DNA of 64,000 nucleotides. Origin: JAPOXR01 sp963662395. GTDB lineage: Bacteria > Pseudomonadota > Alphaproteobacteria > Rhodobacterales > Rhodobacteraceae. Below the pieces are notes generated by a model. That model was not told the DNA's origin. It saw only the letters and a list, made by a program, of their open reading frames with translations, and did no database searches. Where the stretch lies: the NCBI GenBank assembly GCA_963662395.1, contig OY759511.1:2046001-2110000 (forward strand). The letters are read 5' to 3'. Shown in pieces: positions 28,452 to 37,345 of this stretch (position 1 is the stretch's first letter; every line of letters starts with the position of its first letter). A program made the position numbers and the translations under genes.

Positions 28452-29781
28452 CGATGGAGTGGACGCCCCCTCCGAACGGCGCCGCCCTGCGCCAGGGAAA
28501 ACGCCGGACCGGCTGCGCGCAGGATCGACGGAGGAGCCGTCCATGGAACACACACCCGTCATCGGCATCGACGTCCCGAAGCGGGGTCTTCGACTTCACG
28601 GCGCCGCCGCCGAGGGCAGGCCGGTCTTCCGGAAGTCACTGCCGTGCGGCAGGTCTCCCTCCTTCCTCCCGGAGGCACCATCATGCCGGCAGGTGTGGAG
28701 GCGTGCGGCGGTGCCCGTCACCGGGGCCGCCGGATCATCGCCATGGGCCACGATCGCAGGCCGGTCCCGCCGGTCCATGCCCTCCCCTTCGCCTTCCGCC
28801 TGCAGGCCGACCGGAACGACGCCGCCGCCATCGCCCCGGCCGCGAGCGCAGGGCCATGCGCTTCGTGGCGGTGAAGTCCGGGGAAGCCCGGGCCGATGCC
28901 ATGCTGCCTCGCCCGGGCACCCCCGGTCCGGCAGCGGATGCAGGCCGGGGATCTCCGGGGCCGCCCGGCCGGGTCCGGCCTCGTGGCGCCGGGGGGCGTG
29001 GCCGGTGTCGTGAAGCTTCGGCAGGAGCCGGCGGAAGCACGGGTGGCAGCGCCGGCCGGGCTGCCGTCTGACCGGATCGCCCCGCTCTGCGGGCAGATCA
29101 CCGGCCAGGGCAGGGAGATCCGCATCCGGGCCGGGGAGCGCGGCGAGCTCGGGCGGCCGATGACCATCCCGGGCATCGGACCGGTCGGCGCCATGGCCGT
29201 GCATGCCCTTGCCCCGCCGATGGCGAGACCCCGTGGCCGCGACTTCGCGGCCCGGGCAGCTGCCGGTACCCGGTGCCACCGCGGTGCTCCGCCATGCGCC
29301 GAGAGGCGAGGCGCTCGAGGATCCCCGGCCGGCGAGGATGATATCCGGGAAGCCGCCGAAGCCGGTGGTGGCGGCGCCGGCGAACAGGATGGCGCGCATG
29401 ATCCGGGCGCGGTCGGCCTGCCGCGAGGATGACCGCACGCCGGCGGCGATGGCCGCGGCGGCGTGACTGCCGGGAAAGGAATACCGGAGCGCTGCGGATA
29501 CGGCCCTGAATGAAGGCGTGATGATCCGCGGGTGATCCCGGCCCGGGCGGTGAGGACGACAGACAACATGAGGGGCAAGAGGTCATTGAAGACGGGGCCG
29601 GAAGAACCGGTATCTCCCGCAGGGCTTCGAGCCCGCATGACCGATCCGGATCCGATCCACGAACACCATATGGGCCGGCGGCGAATGAATGCCGCATCGA
29701 GAGGCCGGACATGCGACAGTGTCCTGACCGCAGTCACGGGTTGTCCGGACTCCTGCCTGCACCACGGGGGCGTCCACATGC
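28452..29781 (+). mobile_element. IS110-family (IS1111-type) element nested in the IS5-family element
   Basis: The subterminal inverted repeat GTGGACGCCCCC occurs at 28459-28470 and, reversed, at 29766-29777. Removing the segment between about 28452 and 29781 restores the IS5-type transposase reading HHD-R/EMYKWRH. Short subterminal repeats are a feature of the IS1111 group. Exact ends are uncertain by a few bases. Confidence 0.75.
28543..29430 (+). pseudogene. IS110/IS1111-type transposase, decayed
   Basis: The start MEHTPVIGIDVPKRGLRLHG has the first Asp of the DEDD (RuvC-like) site and a GGAGGAG box upstream. Other frames carry GVEACGGARHRGRRIIAMGH and ADRNDAAAIAPAASAG. The C-terminal IS110 helix-hairpin region follows as RPMTIPGIGPVGAMAVHALA. 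At least three frame changes separate these blocks. Confidence 0.75.
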
Positions 29782-29935
29782 GGGAGATGTACAAATGGCG
29801 GCACCGGACCGGGAACGTCTTCGCAGGGATCGGGGAGTTCCGGGCAGTGGCGACGCGCCGTGACAAACCGGGCGAGAGCTTCGCGGCGGCGATTTGGCTG
29901 GTGGCGGCGGCGGCATGATTGTCGACAGGCCCTAG

Positions 29936-30162
29936 TCGAGAACAGCCGCGCCGGCCTTGCTGCCGCCGCCCGACGCGGACGGCACGGCGGGCGGCCGAAG
30001 GCGCTGGACAAGAAGGCCGAGAGGGCGGCCGAGGCCATGCTCAGGGATACGCAGAACTACCCCTTCATCGGTGATGTAATCGACCAGCTCGATATCGACC
30101 GCACCGCCTTCTACCGGTATTTCCCGCCGGAGCGCATCCGGCAGGTCCGGGCGGGGGTGTAA
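29936..30162 (+). pseudogene. Serine recombinase, 3' fragment
   Basis: VENSRAGLAAAARRGRHGGR and PKALDKKAERAAEAMLRD are the linker and helix-turn-helix part of an invertase-like serine recombinase. It ends IDRTAFYRYFPPERIRQV and AGV. This continues the gene that begins at 27466. The stop codon TAA lies inside the left inverted repeat of the next element, so that insertion may have trimmed the true C-terminus. Confidence 0.8.
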
Positions 30163-31950
30163 CCCACTCTTGTTGTTTACGCCGCCAGGACCCGGTTTGC
30201 GTTCCGGTCCAGGCAGTCGGCCCACCAGTTTTCGTGCAGGCATGCCTTGATGGCCGTGAGGTGATCGGCACCGGCCTGGGTCCGGTGGCTCCCCGGCTGC
30301 TCGAGGCGCTTGCCGACAAGCTGTCGGCCCGGGCTTTCGACCACGCCGGAGCCGACCTGCATGCCTCTCCTGACATACTGGCCCTCGTGCATGCGGTCCT
30401 GGTTGTTCCGGTAGCAGTCGATGCAGGCAGCCACATCCTTGCCCCGGTCCCGGAATGGCTCAAGCCAGGCAATGACCTCGTGCACGCGCCCGGCCTTCGG
30501 TTCGTCCCTGATTTCCTCGATGCGCCTTCCGCTCGCTCTGGTCCGCAACCGGCACCTTGAGGGCGTCGCCGGCATGGTCCGGCGCGTGCCGCGGATCCGG
30601 CACATGGGTGACCCCCGGCCCGGGCAGCATCTCCCGGCAGACATTGACGATCCACGCCGCCCCGTCCGGGAGCACGACGACCTCCTCGGCATCGCCGGGC
30701 CCGGTGCGATGTATCAGCCGTTCGAGGCGGGCGGCAAAGTCGGAACGGGCGCTCACGCCGCCGATGGCGGCGCTGACAGCCTCGCTGCCCCTGTCCTTCG
30801 TGATCCCGCCGGTCTTTGGGCTCCGCCCTTGGGCGGTATGGGCGATCACCACCTTCGCCTCCCGGGTCTTCGAGCTTCCATCCTCCTGCTTGCCGCGGAT
30901 GCCTTTCGTCTCCTCTTGGCGCATCGGCACCCCGGTGCCGTCCATGGCAAGATATTGCCGACTGGCCGCCGGCACCGCCCCTTCCACGATCACCCGCTCG
31001 AATTGCTCGACCTTGTTGCCGATTGTGCCGGCGCGGCGCGGCAATGCGGATGGCGAGACCAGGACCCCGGCAAGGTTCCCGAGCAGGCCGGTGGCCGGGG
31101 CGTAGCTGCAGATGGCGGCGGCCTCGGCCATGATACTGGTTGCCCCTGCCGTGCAGTTGTCGCCCTCGGCGCCGATCATGCGGTCCAGGAGGTAGAAGCC
31201 GCCCCCGCAATCCCGGCAGAGGAAACAGGTGCGGATGATCTCGACATCACCGAGCCGGGTGGTGAAGGTCTTGGCAGCCCGGCGGTGGCGGACCATCTTC
31301 CTGCCGCAATGCCTGCATTCGGGTGCCTTGAGGGTGGAGTCCACATGTTCGAGAATGACCTTGAGGCCGACGCCGCCATTACCCCGGGGCGCCGTCCCCG
31401 AGCGCCCGCTCGATGCTGTCGATGTCGGCACCCTTCCGGCTGGCCGGCCCGACCAGCTTCGGCAACAGCCCGGCATGCCGGGTCCCGACATCGGCCATGA
31501 GCGCGGCAGGTCCGGCCGGATTCGGGCAATTCACCGGCGGTGATCTCCCGCCGTCGGACCTCCCTGCCGTCACGCCAGCAGGCGGTGTAGCCGCCACTGC
31601 GGGTGCGGATGACCGGCGGATGCAGCCTGGCATCCTTCGTCGGCAGTCTGGCCGGATGCGGGGCCGCGTCCGGGTCGCGGCAATCCGTCCTGTCATCCTG
31701 TCGTTCCATGCCTGCCTCTCCTGCTCCCTGCTGCCCGGTCCGCCGGCGGGCAGGCGACCGTGTTCCCCGGTCGTCCCGGCCGTGGCGGCTGCGCCCTTTC
31801 AGGGACAATGGAGGCGGCAGTGCGACCCGAAGGCGCAGGAGCGGTGATTCGTGCAGGGTGCAGGCGGCGGGCGTCCGGTACCGGAGCTGCCTGTCGGAGC
31901 AGAACAAGGCGGGCTGAAATCAGCCCAGACAACAAAACTGGGTTACACCC
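30156..31950 (-). mobile_element. ISKra4-family element with intact ends
   Basis: The left end GGGTGTAACCCACTCTTGTT and the right end, reversed, GGGTGTAACCCAGTTTTGTT are inverted repeats of about 20-22 bp. The single transposase reads leftwards. Total length is about 1.8 kb, normal for the family. No clear target duplication is visible. Confidence 0.85.
30177..31709 (-). pseudogene. ISKra4-family transposase, frameshifted
   Basis: The start MERQDDRTDCRDPDAAPHPA is at 31709. A zinc-ribbon-like block CRHCGRKMVRHRRAAKTFTT and CFLCRDCGGGFYLLDRMIGA follows in another frame. The core has YLAMDGTGVPMRQEETKGIR (catalytic Asp) and EVVVLPDGAAWIVNVCREML. The C-terminus has the conserved RRGMQVGSGVVES in a third frame. 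At least two frameshifts break the chain. Confidence 0.85.
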
Positions 31951-32013
31951 TCCACGCGGCCCGGGCGCGTCGTATCGCGTTGCAGGTCTCGCGCCGCTAG
32001 GACAACAAAAGTG

Positions 32014-32042
32014 TTGACCTTGTCGAAGTGGGGAGCTAGGGT
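32014..32042 (+). promoter_or_regulatory. Candidate promoter for hicA-hicB
   Basis: TTGACC (32014-32019) and TAGGGT (32037-32042) are separated by exactly 17 nt, about 150 nt upstream of hicA. They lie in the 245-bp gap after the ISKra4-type element, where no other gene is seen. Confidence 0.4.
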
Positions 32043-32194
32043 GGCAGTCACGTTGCTCCGGCAGCGTCATGCATGTCGTGTCAAACGGCGACTCTGCCAG
32101 AAACGGTCATCCAGAGTTGCGAAGAAATCATTGGGAAAACCAGAGATGTACAAAGCTTTTCCAGCAGGGATATTGCGTTTCAAGGGAGAATCTG

Positions 32195-32383
32195 ATGACC
32201 GCAAACCAATTCAGGCGGTGGCTCAGGCGGAAGGGGTGCACGTTCGTGACGCATAAGCGAGGAAGCGGCCACCTTACAGTTCGGCGAGGGGTCCGCGTCT
32301 CTCAGTTGCCGATGCATGGCTCGAGGAAAGAACTTGGAACCGGGCTCGTAGCCAAAATCAAGAAGGACTTGGGACTGGATTGA
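32195..32383 (+). CDS. hicA: HicA-type mRNA interferase toxin
   Basis: HicA cleaves mRNA in the absence of HicB. The start ATG at 32195 has a GGGAGAA box and yields 62 residues: MTANQFRRWLRRKGCTFVTH and onward. His26 in the GSGHLTVRRG segment matches the catalytic histidine of the dsRBD-like HicA fold, and the MHGSRKELGTGLVAKIKKDL tail is the family signature. A longer frame to 32069 lacks support. hicB follows after 4 nt. Confidence 0.88.
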   Translation: MTANQFRRWLRRKGCTFVTHKRGSGHLTVRRGVRVSQLPMHGSRKELGTGLVAKIKKDLGLD

Positions 32384-32387
32384 AACG

Positions 32388-32807
32388 ATGCTGTCATATC
32401 CCATTAAACTGCAGGAAGATGACCACGGCGCGTTGGCGACAGCGCCGGATTTTCCCGAACTCACGACCTTCGGCGACGACCGTCACGAAGCGCTGGCCCG
32501 ATCCGTGTCGGCCCTTGAAGAAGCCATTGCCGCGCGCATGCACGACAAACGGGACGTGCCGGCTCCTTCAGGGGGCGACATGCAGGTGACGTTGCCAACG
32601 CTCACGGCGGTGAAGGTGATCCTGTACCAAGGCATGCGGGAGCAGGGGATCGGCAAGGCCGAACTGGCGCGGCGGCTTGGCTGGCATCTTCCCCAGGTGG
32701 ACCGGGTTCTGGATGTGGAACATCACTCGCGACTCGACCGGATGGATATGGCGCTGGGCGCCATCGGAAAGCGGTTGAGCGTGCAAACGCGGAAAATGGC
32801 AGGATAG
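32388..32807 (+). CDS. hicB: HicB-type antitoxin with C-terminal HTH
   Basis: The 139-residue product has the partial RNase H-like HicB fold (MLSYPIKLQEDDHGALATAP with DFPELTTFGDDRHEALARSV). A C-terminal helix-turn-helix follows at about residues 80-125 (GIGKAELARRLGWHLPQVDR with VLDVEHHSRLDRMDMALGAI). HTH-bearing HicB usually represses its own operon. It is the gene nearest the distal end of the CRISPR array, 221 bp from the palindrome. Confidence 0.88.
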   Translation: MLSYPIKLQEDDHGALATAPDFPELTTFGDDRHEALARSVSALEEAIAARMHDKRDVPAPSGGDMQVTLPTLTAVKVILYQGMREQGIGKAELARRLGWHLPQVDRVLDVEHHSRLDRMDMALGAIGKRLSVQTRKMAG

Positions 32808-33028
32808 GCCATATCTGGCAGGGTCCCGTCGCCAGTTCCATCTTCTGAACCGGCCATCATGGGAAATCACCAAAATCCGTGGGGAGTGGCTGACTGGTCT
32901 TGTCTCCAATCTGCTTTGTCCAACTTGAAATGCCGCAGCCAACCCGGTCGGTCGGATCCACGTTCCGCAGATGCGCGTAACAAATGGGCACACCCGCAGC
33001 CCGTCTTTGGTGCGCTCGGATATCAAAC

Positions 33029-33064
33029 GGCGTGCATTATGTTGAGTTCAACATAATGCACGCC
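33029..33064. repeat. Perfect 36-bp palindrome abutting the CRISPR array
   Basis: The left arm GGCGTGCATTATGTTGA (33029-33045) and its exact complement TCAACATAATGCACGCC (33048-33064) are separated by two bases. The right arm ends at the first base of the degenerate distal CRISPR repeat. Transcribed with the array (leftwards), it would form a 17-bp hairpin right after the last repeat; as DNA it could be an operator or recombination site. The 220 bp between hicB and this palindrome hold nothing else I recognise. Confidence 0.9.
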
Positions 33065-34227
33065 GCTTGACACACGCTCCCGTGAAGGGAGCGACTCCCC
33101 GGGCGTGGCGGCCCATCCGCCGCCCCAATTGTTTCGATCCACGCTCCCGTGAAGGGAGCGACAGCGCTCGATGTAGACGAATCCCCGCCCGAATGTGTTT
33201 CGATCCACGCTCCCGTGAAGGGAGCGACACGGCGACTTCAGGATCATCTTGTGCGCGTAGTCGTTTCGATCCACGCTCCCGTGAAGGGAGCGACACGACC
33301 CGGTCCGGGCCTCGAACGTCACCTCGGTGTTTCGATCCACGCTCCCGTGAAGGGAGCGACTCGCCGGCGACGAGGGTCTCGATCCGCAGATTGGTGTTTC
33401 GATCCACGCTCCCGTGAAGGGAGCGACGATATCCAGCTGGTAGGCCCTGTATTGGACATTATTGTTTCGATCCACGCTCCCGTGAAGGGAGCGACGTATG
33501 TCGGTCACGACAGCACCTCCTGGATGTCGTTTCGATCCACGCTCCCGTGAAGGGAGCGACTCGCCGGCACCTGGATGGTCTCGGTGGAATTGCCGTTTCG
33601 ATCCACGCTCCCGTGAAGGGAGCGACAGGCCAATCAGGATCTGGCGGTCGAGTCATGAGTGTTTCGATCCACGCTCCCGTGAAGGGAGCGACCTGCATGA
33701 CGCGTATCTCGTCCATCCGGCCCGGCGTGTTTCGATCCACGCTCCCGTGAAGGGAGCGACATCCGGTTCCGGTCACGGCGGCCGCGAAGATAGCGTTTCG
33801 ATCCACGCTCCCGTGAAGGGAGCGACGACGCGGGACAGCGCGTCCGTCATCACGGTCAGGTTTCGATCCACGCTCCCGTGAAGGGAGCGACGTCAACCGG
33901 CAGGATGCAGAGGCGGCGGTGAACAGGTTTCGATCCACGCTCCCGTGAAGGGAGCGACGCCCTGATCTGCTCCAGCAGCGACCCGGGTCGCGAGTTTCGA
34001 TCCACGCTCCCGTGAAGGGAGCGACCTCTGCGCCAGGTGCCACAACCTCAAGACGAAGCGGGTTTCGATCCACGCTCCCGTGAAGGGAGCGACCCTCCTC
34101 CTCCCAGATCAGCGTCACCTCCGGCCGGTTTCGATCCACGCTCCCGTGAAGGGAGCGACGTCAACACCACTACCGGAATCCGGGTATCGTGGGGAGTTTC
34201 GATCCACGCTCCCGTGAAGGGAGCGAC
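33064..34227 (-). CRISPR. Type I-C CRISPR array, 18 repeats and 17 spacers
   Basis: The 32-bp repeat (plus-strand reading begins GTTTCGATCCACG and ends GGGAGCGAC) occurs 17 times without change, from 33131 to 34227. A degenerate copy lies at 33064-33095 with changes only in its first half. Spacers are 33-36 bp. The transcribed strand is minus (GTCGCTCCC...ATCGAAAC), the usual I-C form, because the cas operon reads towards the array and the degenerate repeat lies at the far end. New spacers should enter at the right end near 34227. Confidence 0.98.
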
Positions 34228-34415
34228 GGCCAGACTACTAACTGATTGGTTTCAAGTAGTAAATTTCCGAAAAATTGCGAACCCACTCAATCCACTGGAA
34301 ACTCGACGGGCGTCCAAGACCTTGAAGTGGTACAAGCTACACGATTTCAAGTGGTTAGTTGAGTCTGCGAACCTCGGGCAATCTGCAGCACACTTGGGGT
34401 TCGCAGAACCATGGA
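34228..34415 (-). promoter_or_regulatory. CRISPR leader between cas2 and the array
   Basis: This 188-bp stretch is more AT-rich than its surroundings and has no gene. It contains several copies of a TTCAAGT/TTGAAGT motif (around 34251, 34321 and 34346). A perfect 10-bp inverted repeat TCTGCGAACC/GGTTCGCAGA lies at 34364-34373 and 34398-34407, 9 nt past the cas2 stop. The latter may end the cas transcript; the AT-rich half next to the first repeat is the expected leader promoter and integration region. Confidence 0.7.
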
Positions 34416-34706
34416 TTATACAATCAGCGGTCCGGTCAAGTCTGTGGCAGGCTTGGCTCCAACGTGTTCAACTCTGCGAGACCAGTTTGCACCGAGATAG
34501 TAGTAGCGAAGGCTGTCATATTCTGGCTTGATGATCGCTTCGAGGTTCGACTTCAGTTTTATCCATTGGGCGGGATCGACTTCAATCTCAAATACTGAGA
34601 ACTGTACTCGCTGACCATAATCGACGCAGGTACGCGCCACTTGACGCAAGCGCCTCTTACCTCCCGCTTCGATCGTGTTTACATCATAGGTAACGAGCAC
34701 CAGCAT
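34416..34706 (-). CDS. cas2: CRISPR-associated endonuclease Cas2 (type I-C)
   Basis: Cas2 is the structural partner of Cas1 in spacer integration. The start at 34706 gives 96 residues beginning MLVLVTYDVNTIEAGGKRRL, with Asp8 in the first beta strand. Next come RQVARTCVDYGQRVQFSVFE and YYYLGANWSRRVEHVGAKPA. A longer upstream frame lies inside cas1 and is rejected. One base separates it from cas1. Confidence 0.96.
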   Translation of the reverse strand: MLVLVTYDVNTIEAGGKRRLRQVARTCVDYGQRVQFSVFEIEVDPAQWIKLKSNLEAIIKPEYDSLRYYYLGANWSRRVEHVGAKPATDLTGPLIV

Positions 34707-34707
34707 C

Positions 34708-35742
34708 TCAATTCCAAAACCAGGGAGGATAGGCATCAAGGTCGCCACGTAACTGTCGCGCCAGCAGTTGTGCCTGAAGATAGGGCACCAACCCGATGGG
34801 AGTCTTCTCCCGAAGAAAGGGATGCTGCCGGGATTTCTTCTTGCGGTCTTGCCACGCAGTAAGCACTGTTTTGCGGGCATCATCAGTCAAGAGCACAGTG
34901 CCGCTTTCCATGTGGCGAAAATGGTTAGTCCGGAGTTGCCGTCGATTTACGAGCGACAGCGCAAGCCTATCGGCATAAGGAGCGCGCAATTCTTCCATCA
35001 GGTCGAGGGCAAGACTCGGGCGGCCCGGCCTTTGGCGGTGCAGAAAACCCACGGCGGGGTCGAGACCAACTGTCTCGCAGGCAGAACAGCAATCATGTGT
35101 TAACAGTGTGTAGAGAAACGACAAAAGCGCGTTGATCGGGTCGAGAGGCGGTCTGCGCGAGCGCCCCACCCAACGAAAATCAGTATCAGGCGAACGAATT
35201 AGGTGATCGAAAGCCGCAAAATAAACCATCGCTGCCTCGCCCTCGAATCCGCGTAATCTGTTGATTGTTTGGTCCGGCAAATGGACACGACCAAGTATTG
35301 CACGTAGGCTCGTGGAGGCAGCTTCAAGGTCGTTGCTTGCCGTAGGCTGCATCTCGGACCCGTAGTCGCGCAAAGCCCTGCGGATTACGGCGCGCTGGTT
35401 TGCAATCTTGCCGATGATTATGGACCGGACGATGTCTTCAGCAGTATCGGCCTGCTGGTATTGCGCACGGCGCAAAAGGACGTTGCCGGATACCGGACCC
35501 TCGATGCGGGCCTGAAACCGCCCCGAGCGGCTAAGCAGAACCATTGAGATCCCACGCTCGGCACAGGTTGATATCAACGCGGGCGTGATCAGGATCGGCC
35601 CAAAAGCTACAATCGAAGTCAGCATATGCAATGGCACGCGAGCCTTTTCGCTACCCTCGATTTCAGCCAAAATGTTCTCGCCGTCCTTCTTAAGCGAGGC
35701 ACCCTCGGTCGTAACATAAACAGTGTTCAACAGCTTTTTCAC
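34708..35742 (-). CDS. cas1: CRISPR-associated integrase Cas1 (type I-C)
   Basis: This is the metal-dependent spacer integrase. The 344-residue product starts MKKLLNTVYVTTEGASLKKD, the I-C form. Likely catalytic residues are Glu167 (GFEGEAAMVYF), His235 (VGFLHRQRPGRPSLALDL) and Asp247. The stop of cas4 overlaps the start by 4 nt, so translation is probably coupled. Confidence 0.97.
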   Translation of the reverse strand: MKKLLNTVYVTTEGASLKKDGENILAEIEGSEKARVPLHMLTSIVAFGPILITPALISTCAERGISMVLLSRSGRFQARIEGPVSGNVLLRRAQYQQADTAEDIVRSIIIGKIANQRAVIRRALRDYGSEMQPTASNDLEAASTSLRAILGRVHLPDQTINRLRGFEGEAAMVYFAAFDHLIRSPDTDFRWVGRSRRPPLDPINALLSFLYTLLTHDCCSACETVGLDPAVGFLHRQRPGRPSLALDLMEELRAPYADRLALSLVNRRQLRTNHFRHMESGTVLLTDDARKTVLTAWQDRKKKSRQHPFLREKTPIGLVPYLQAQLLARQLRGDLDAYPPWFWN

Positions 35743-36386
35743 TGGGTTTCCAGAATTTTGGCAACCATGCGGTCACGCCACTTCCTGACCGGACGGGAAA
35801 AGGATTCTGGACGGCAAAGATCATACAAGGAACATCCGCGGCAACGGCTCTTGTGAGGAGTCGGAGGGGGAGTGCTCCCGGAAGCCAGTGCGTCCGCAAG
35901 TTCAGAGACCGCAATTTCGGTAAGTTCTCGTAACTGTGGATCGAAAGACACTCGTACACGGCGTTTCGTTTGAGCGTAGTAGAGCGCTCCTTCCGGAACA
36001 GGTTGCCCGGTCATTTCTTCGAGGCAGAGCGCTTGGGCACAAAGTTGTGCCTCGTCGGCTCGATGGAGCTTGGGTTTGCCGCGCTTGTATTCCACAGGGT
36101 AAGCTATTTCTTCATCCAGCCCGGCAGTGAACTCAACCAGATCGGCAATTCCTCCAAGGTTCAGCCGTTTCGAAGCAAGCGGAAGCGATGTGACGCGCCT
36201 GACCCCGCGCAGCCTGCGCTTTCCGCCCTTGTCAGTCACTGCATGAAGCACATCCCCCTCGGCTGTGAACTTGTTATCGGCCCATAGTCGCTCCAAATGG
36301 ATAAGCGCCGCCTGGCGCATGCAGTAGACCGCGTGTTGCACCGCCGAGATAGGGATGGGTTCCTCCTCGGCAAACAAACGAGGCAT
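35739..36386 (-). CDS. cas4: CRISPR-associated exonuclease Cas4 (type I-C)
   Basis: Cas4 trims prespacers and helps select the PAM side. The 215-residue product has a RecB-type nuclease core (GIADLVEF with the catalytic Asp, then YPVEYKRGKPK). Iron-sulfur ligands are Cys22 (AVYCMRQ) and the C-terminal cluster KSRCRGCSLYDLC. It lies 2 bp after cas7 and overlaps cas1. Confidence 0.97.
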   Translation of the reverse strand: MPRLFAEEEPIPISAVQHAVYCMRQAALIHLERLWADNKFTAEGDVLHAVTDKGGKRRLRGVRRVTSLPLASKRLNLGGIADLVEFTAGLDEEIAYPVEYKRGKPKLHRADEAQLCAQALCLEEMTGQPVPEGALYYAQTKRRVRVSFDPQLRELTEIAVSELADALASGSTPPPTPHKSRCRGCSLYDLCRPESFSRPVRKWRDRMVAKILETQ

Positions 36387-36388
36387 GG

Positions 36389-37345
36389 TCAGACGATATC
36401 CAGAATCTCAATTCCCGCAGGCATTGCTTTTCGGTCAAGTTCGATCATGTAATCCGAGTACTTCCGCGCGGGGATAAGATTGCCAAGACCGCGGTCGTCA
36501 ACGGCGCGCCACTCGCCGTCGACACTACGCCCGATTTGGACCCGTTCGAACAACTGATGCGCCGGGGCCATTCCAAGAGCGTTCTCATGGCGGAAAGCGA
36601 TTAAGCGGCGCGTCGTCATCTCACCCCGGGCTGCAGAACGGTCGTGCTCGAACATGTTCTGCAATGCCTCGAACAGGAGGTCGAGATCGACTTCCGAAAA
36701 TCCCGTCTTCTCCGCGAATCCGGCCGAAATAAAACCATGGGCGACATATAGACCGTAAGGCACAATGTGCTTGCGCCCCATGGTGCGGTTATCCTTACGG
36801 ACGTCGCCTTCCTCGGTACCCCCGGCAAGTTTTTTTTGCTCGGCTTCGTTGGTGGCAGCCATCCGCGTAATCGAGACTTCCATCGGCAAGATCGGCTCCA
36901 CCGAAGTGGCAAAGGTCATCTGGACCGGTCCTTTCACCTGCCCGCAGTTGATGTCGGTGGACATGACTGCACCGAAGGTGCGCACGTCAAAGAAATTGGC
37001 GCACATCCAGTCACGCAACTTGACATCCTCATCTGACTTGGGGTTCGGGTTCAGCTTCCTGACCGTCTTCGAATTCTCGTCATTGCGAATGGCCATGTAG
37101 GCCTTTCGGTGCTTTTCATTCAGGATTGTGCCTTCCTGCACATAGATGTGGTGTCGGTCCTCGCCTGCTCGCGCGAGTTCCACATAGTTGCGAATCTTGC
37201 GCTTGAGGCACACATCGCTGACAAGCCCGTGATTCGTCTCTGGGTCGAGCCGTGGGAGATTACCCGCATCAGGGTCACCGTTCGGGTTGCCGTTTTTTAC
37301 ATCAAAAATCAGTACGAAGTCGTGGCGGCGGGAAAGCGTGGTCAT
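36389..37345 (-). CDS. cas7: Cascade backbone protein Cas7 (Csd2, type I-C)
   Basis: Cas7 polymerises along the crRNA in the I-C Cascade. The 318-residue product begins MTTLSRRHDFVLIFDVKNGN and contains FDVKNGNPNGDPDAGNLPR, a diagnostic Csd2 motif. It also has FFDVRTFGAVMSTDINCGQV and GRKHIVPYGLYVAHGFISAG. The start overlaps the cas8c stop (ATGA). Confidence 0.97.
   Translation of the reverse strand: MTTLSRRHDFVLIFDVKNGNPNGDPDAGNLPRLDPETNHGLVSDVCLKRKIRNYVELARAGEDRHHIYVQEGTILNEKHRKAYMAIRNDENSKTVRKLNPNPKSDEDVKLRDWMCANFFDVRTFGAVMSTDINCGQVKGPVQMTFATSVEPILPMEVSITRMAATNEAEQKKLAGGTEEGDVRKDNRTMGRKHIVPYGLYVAHGFISAGFAEKTGFSEVDLDLLFEALQNMFEHDRSAARGEMTTRRLIAFRHENALGMAPAHQLFERVQIGRSVDGEWRAVDDRGLGNLIPARKYSDYMIELDRKAMPAGIEILDIV

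Larger units (their letters stand above)
27846..29920 (+). pseudogene. IS5-family transposase, frameshifted and interrupted
   Basis: The N-terminus is MNEDRTVLTDAMWARIEPVL and PGRATDSGAARQW. After a frame change the DDE core appears as DEFDLEHVFADGTIVQAHRK (first Asp in DGTIV), then VRFVILPGQAHDLLGVPALL and IGDKAFDAGWL. The chain stops at about 28450 (VIPSERRRTVSRHHD). It resumes at about 29781 with EMYKWRHRTGNVFAGIGEFR, containing the catalytic Glu region, and ends at 29920. Several frameshifts and the inner IS make it non-functional. Confidence 0.8.
27747..29932 (+). mobile_element. IS5-family (IS427-like) element, interrupted
   Basis: Terminal inverted repeats are GGGCCTGTTGACAATC (left) and, reversed, GGGCCTGTCGACAATC (right), one mismatch in 16. 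The flanks read TTAG and CTAG across the junctions, consistent with the YTAR-type target of IS5 relatives. It splits a serine recombinase gene and is itself split by an IS110/IS1111-type element at about 28452-29781. Confidence 0.85.

Noticed and set aside
33023..34139. Open frames running through the CRISPR array with a repeated peptide (SLHGSVDRN-like)
   Set aside because: The repetition comes from the 32-bp repeats; no start signal or domain, and spacers are unrelated.
33064..34227. Spacers targeting genes inside this window
   Set aside because: No spacer match to window sequence was noticed by eye; a formal search was not possible.
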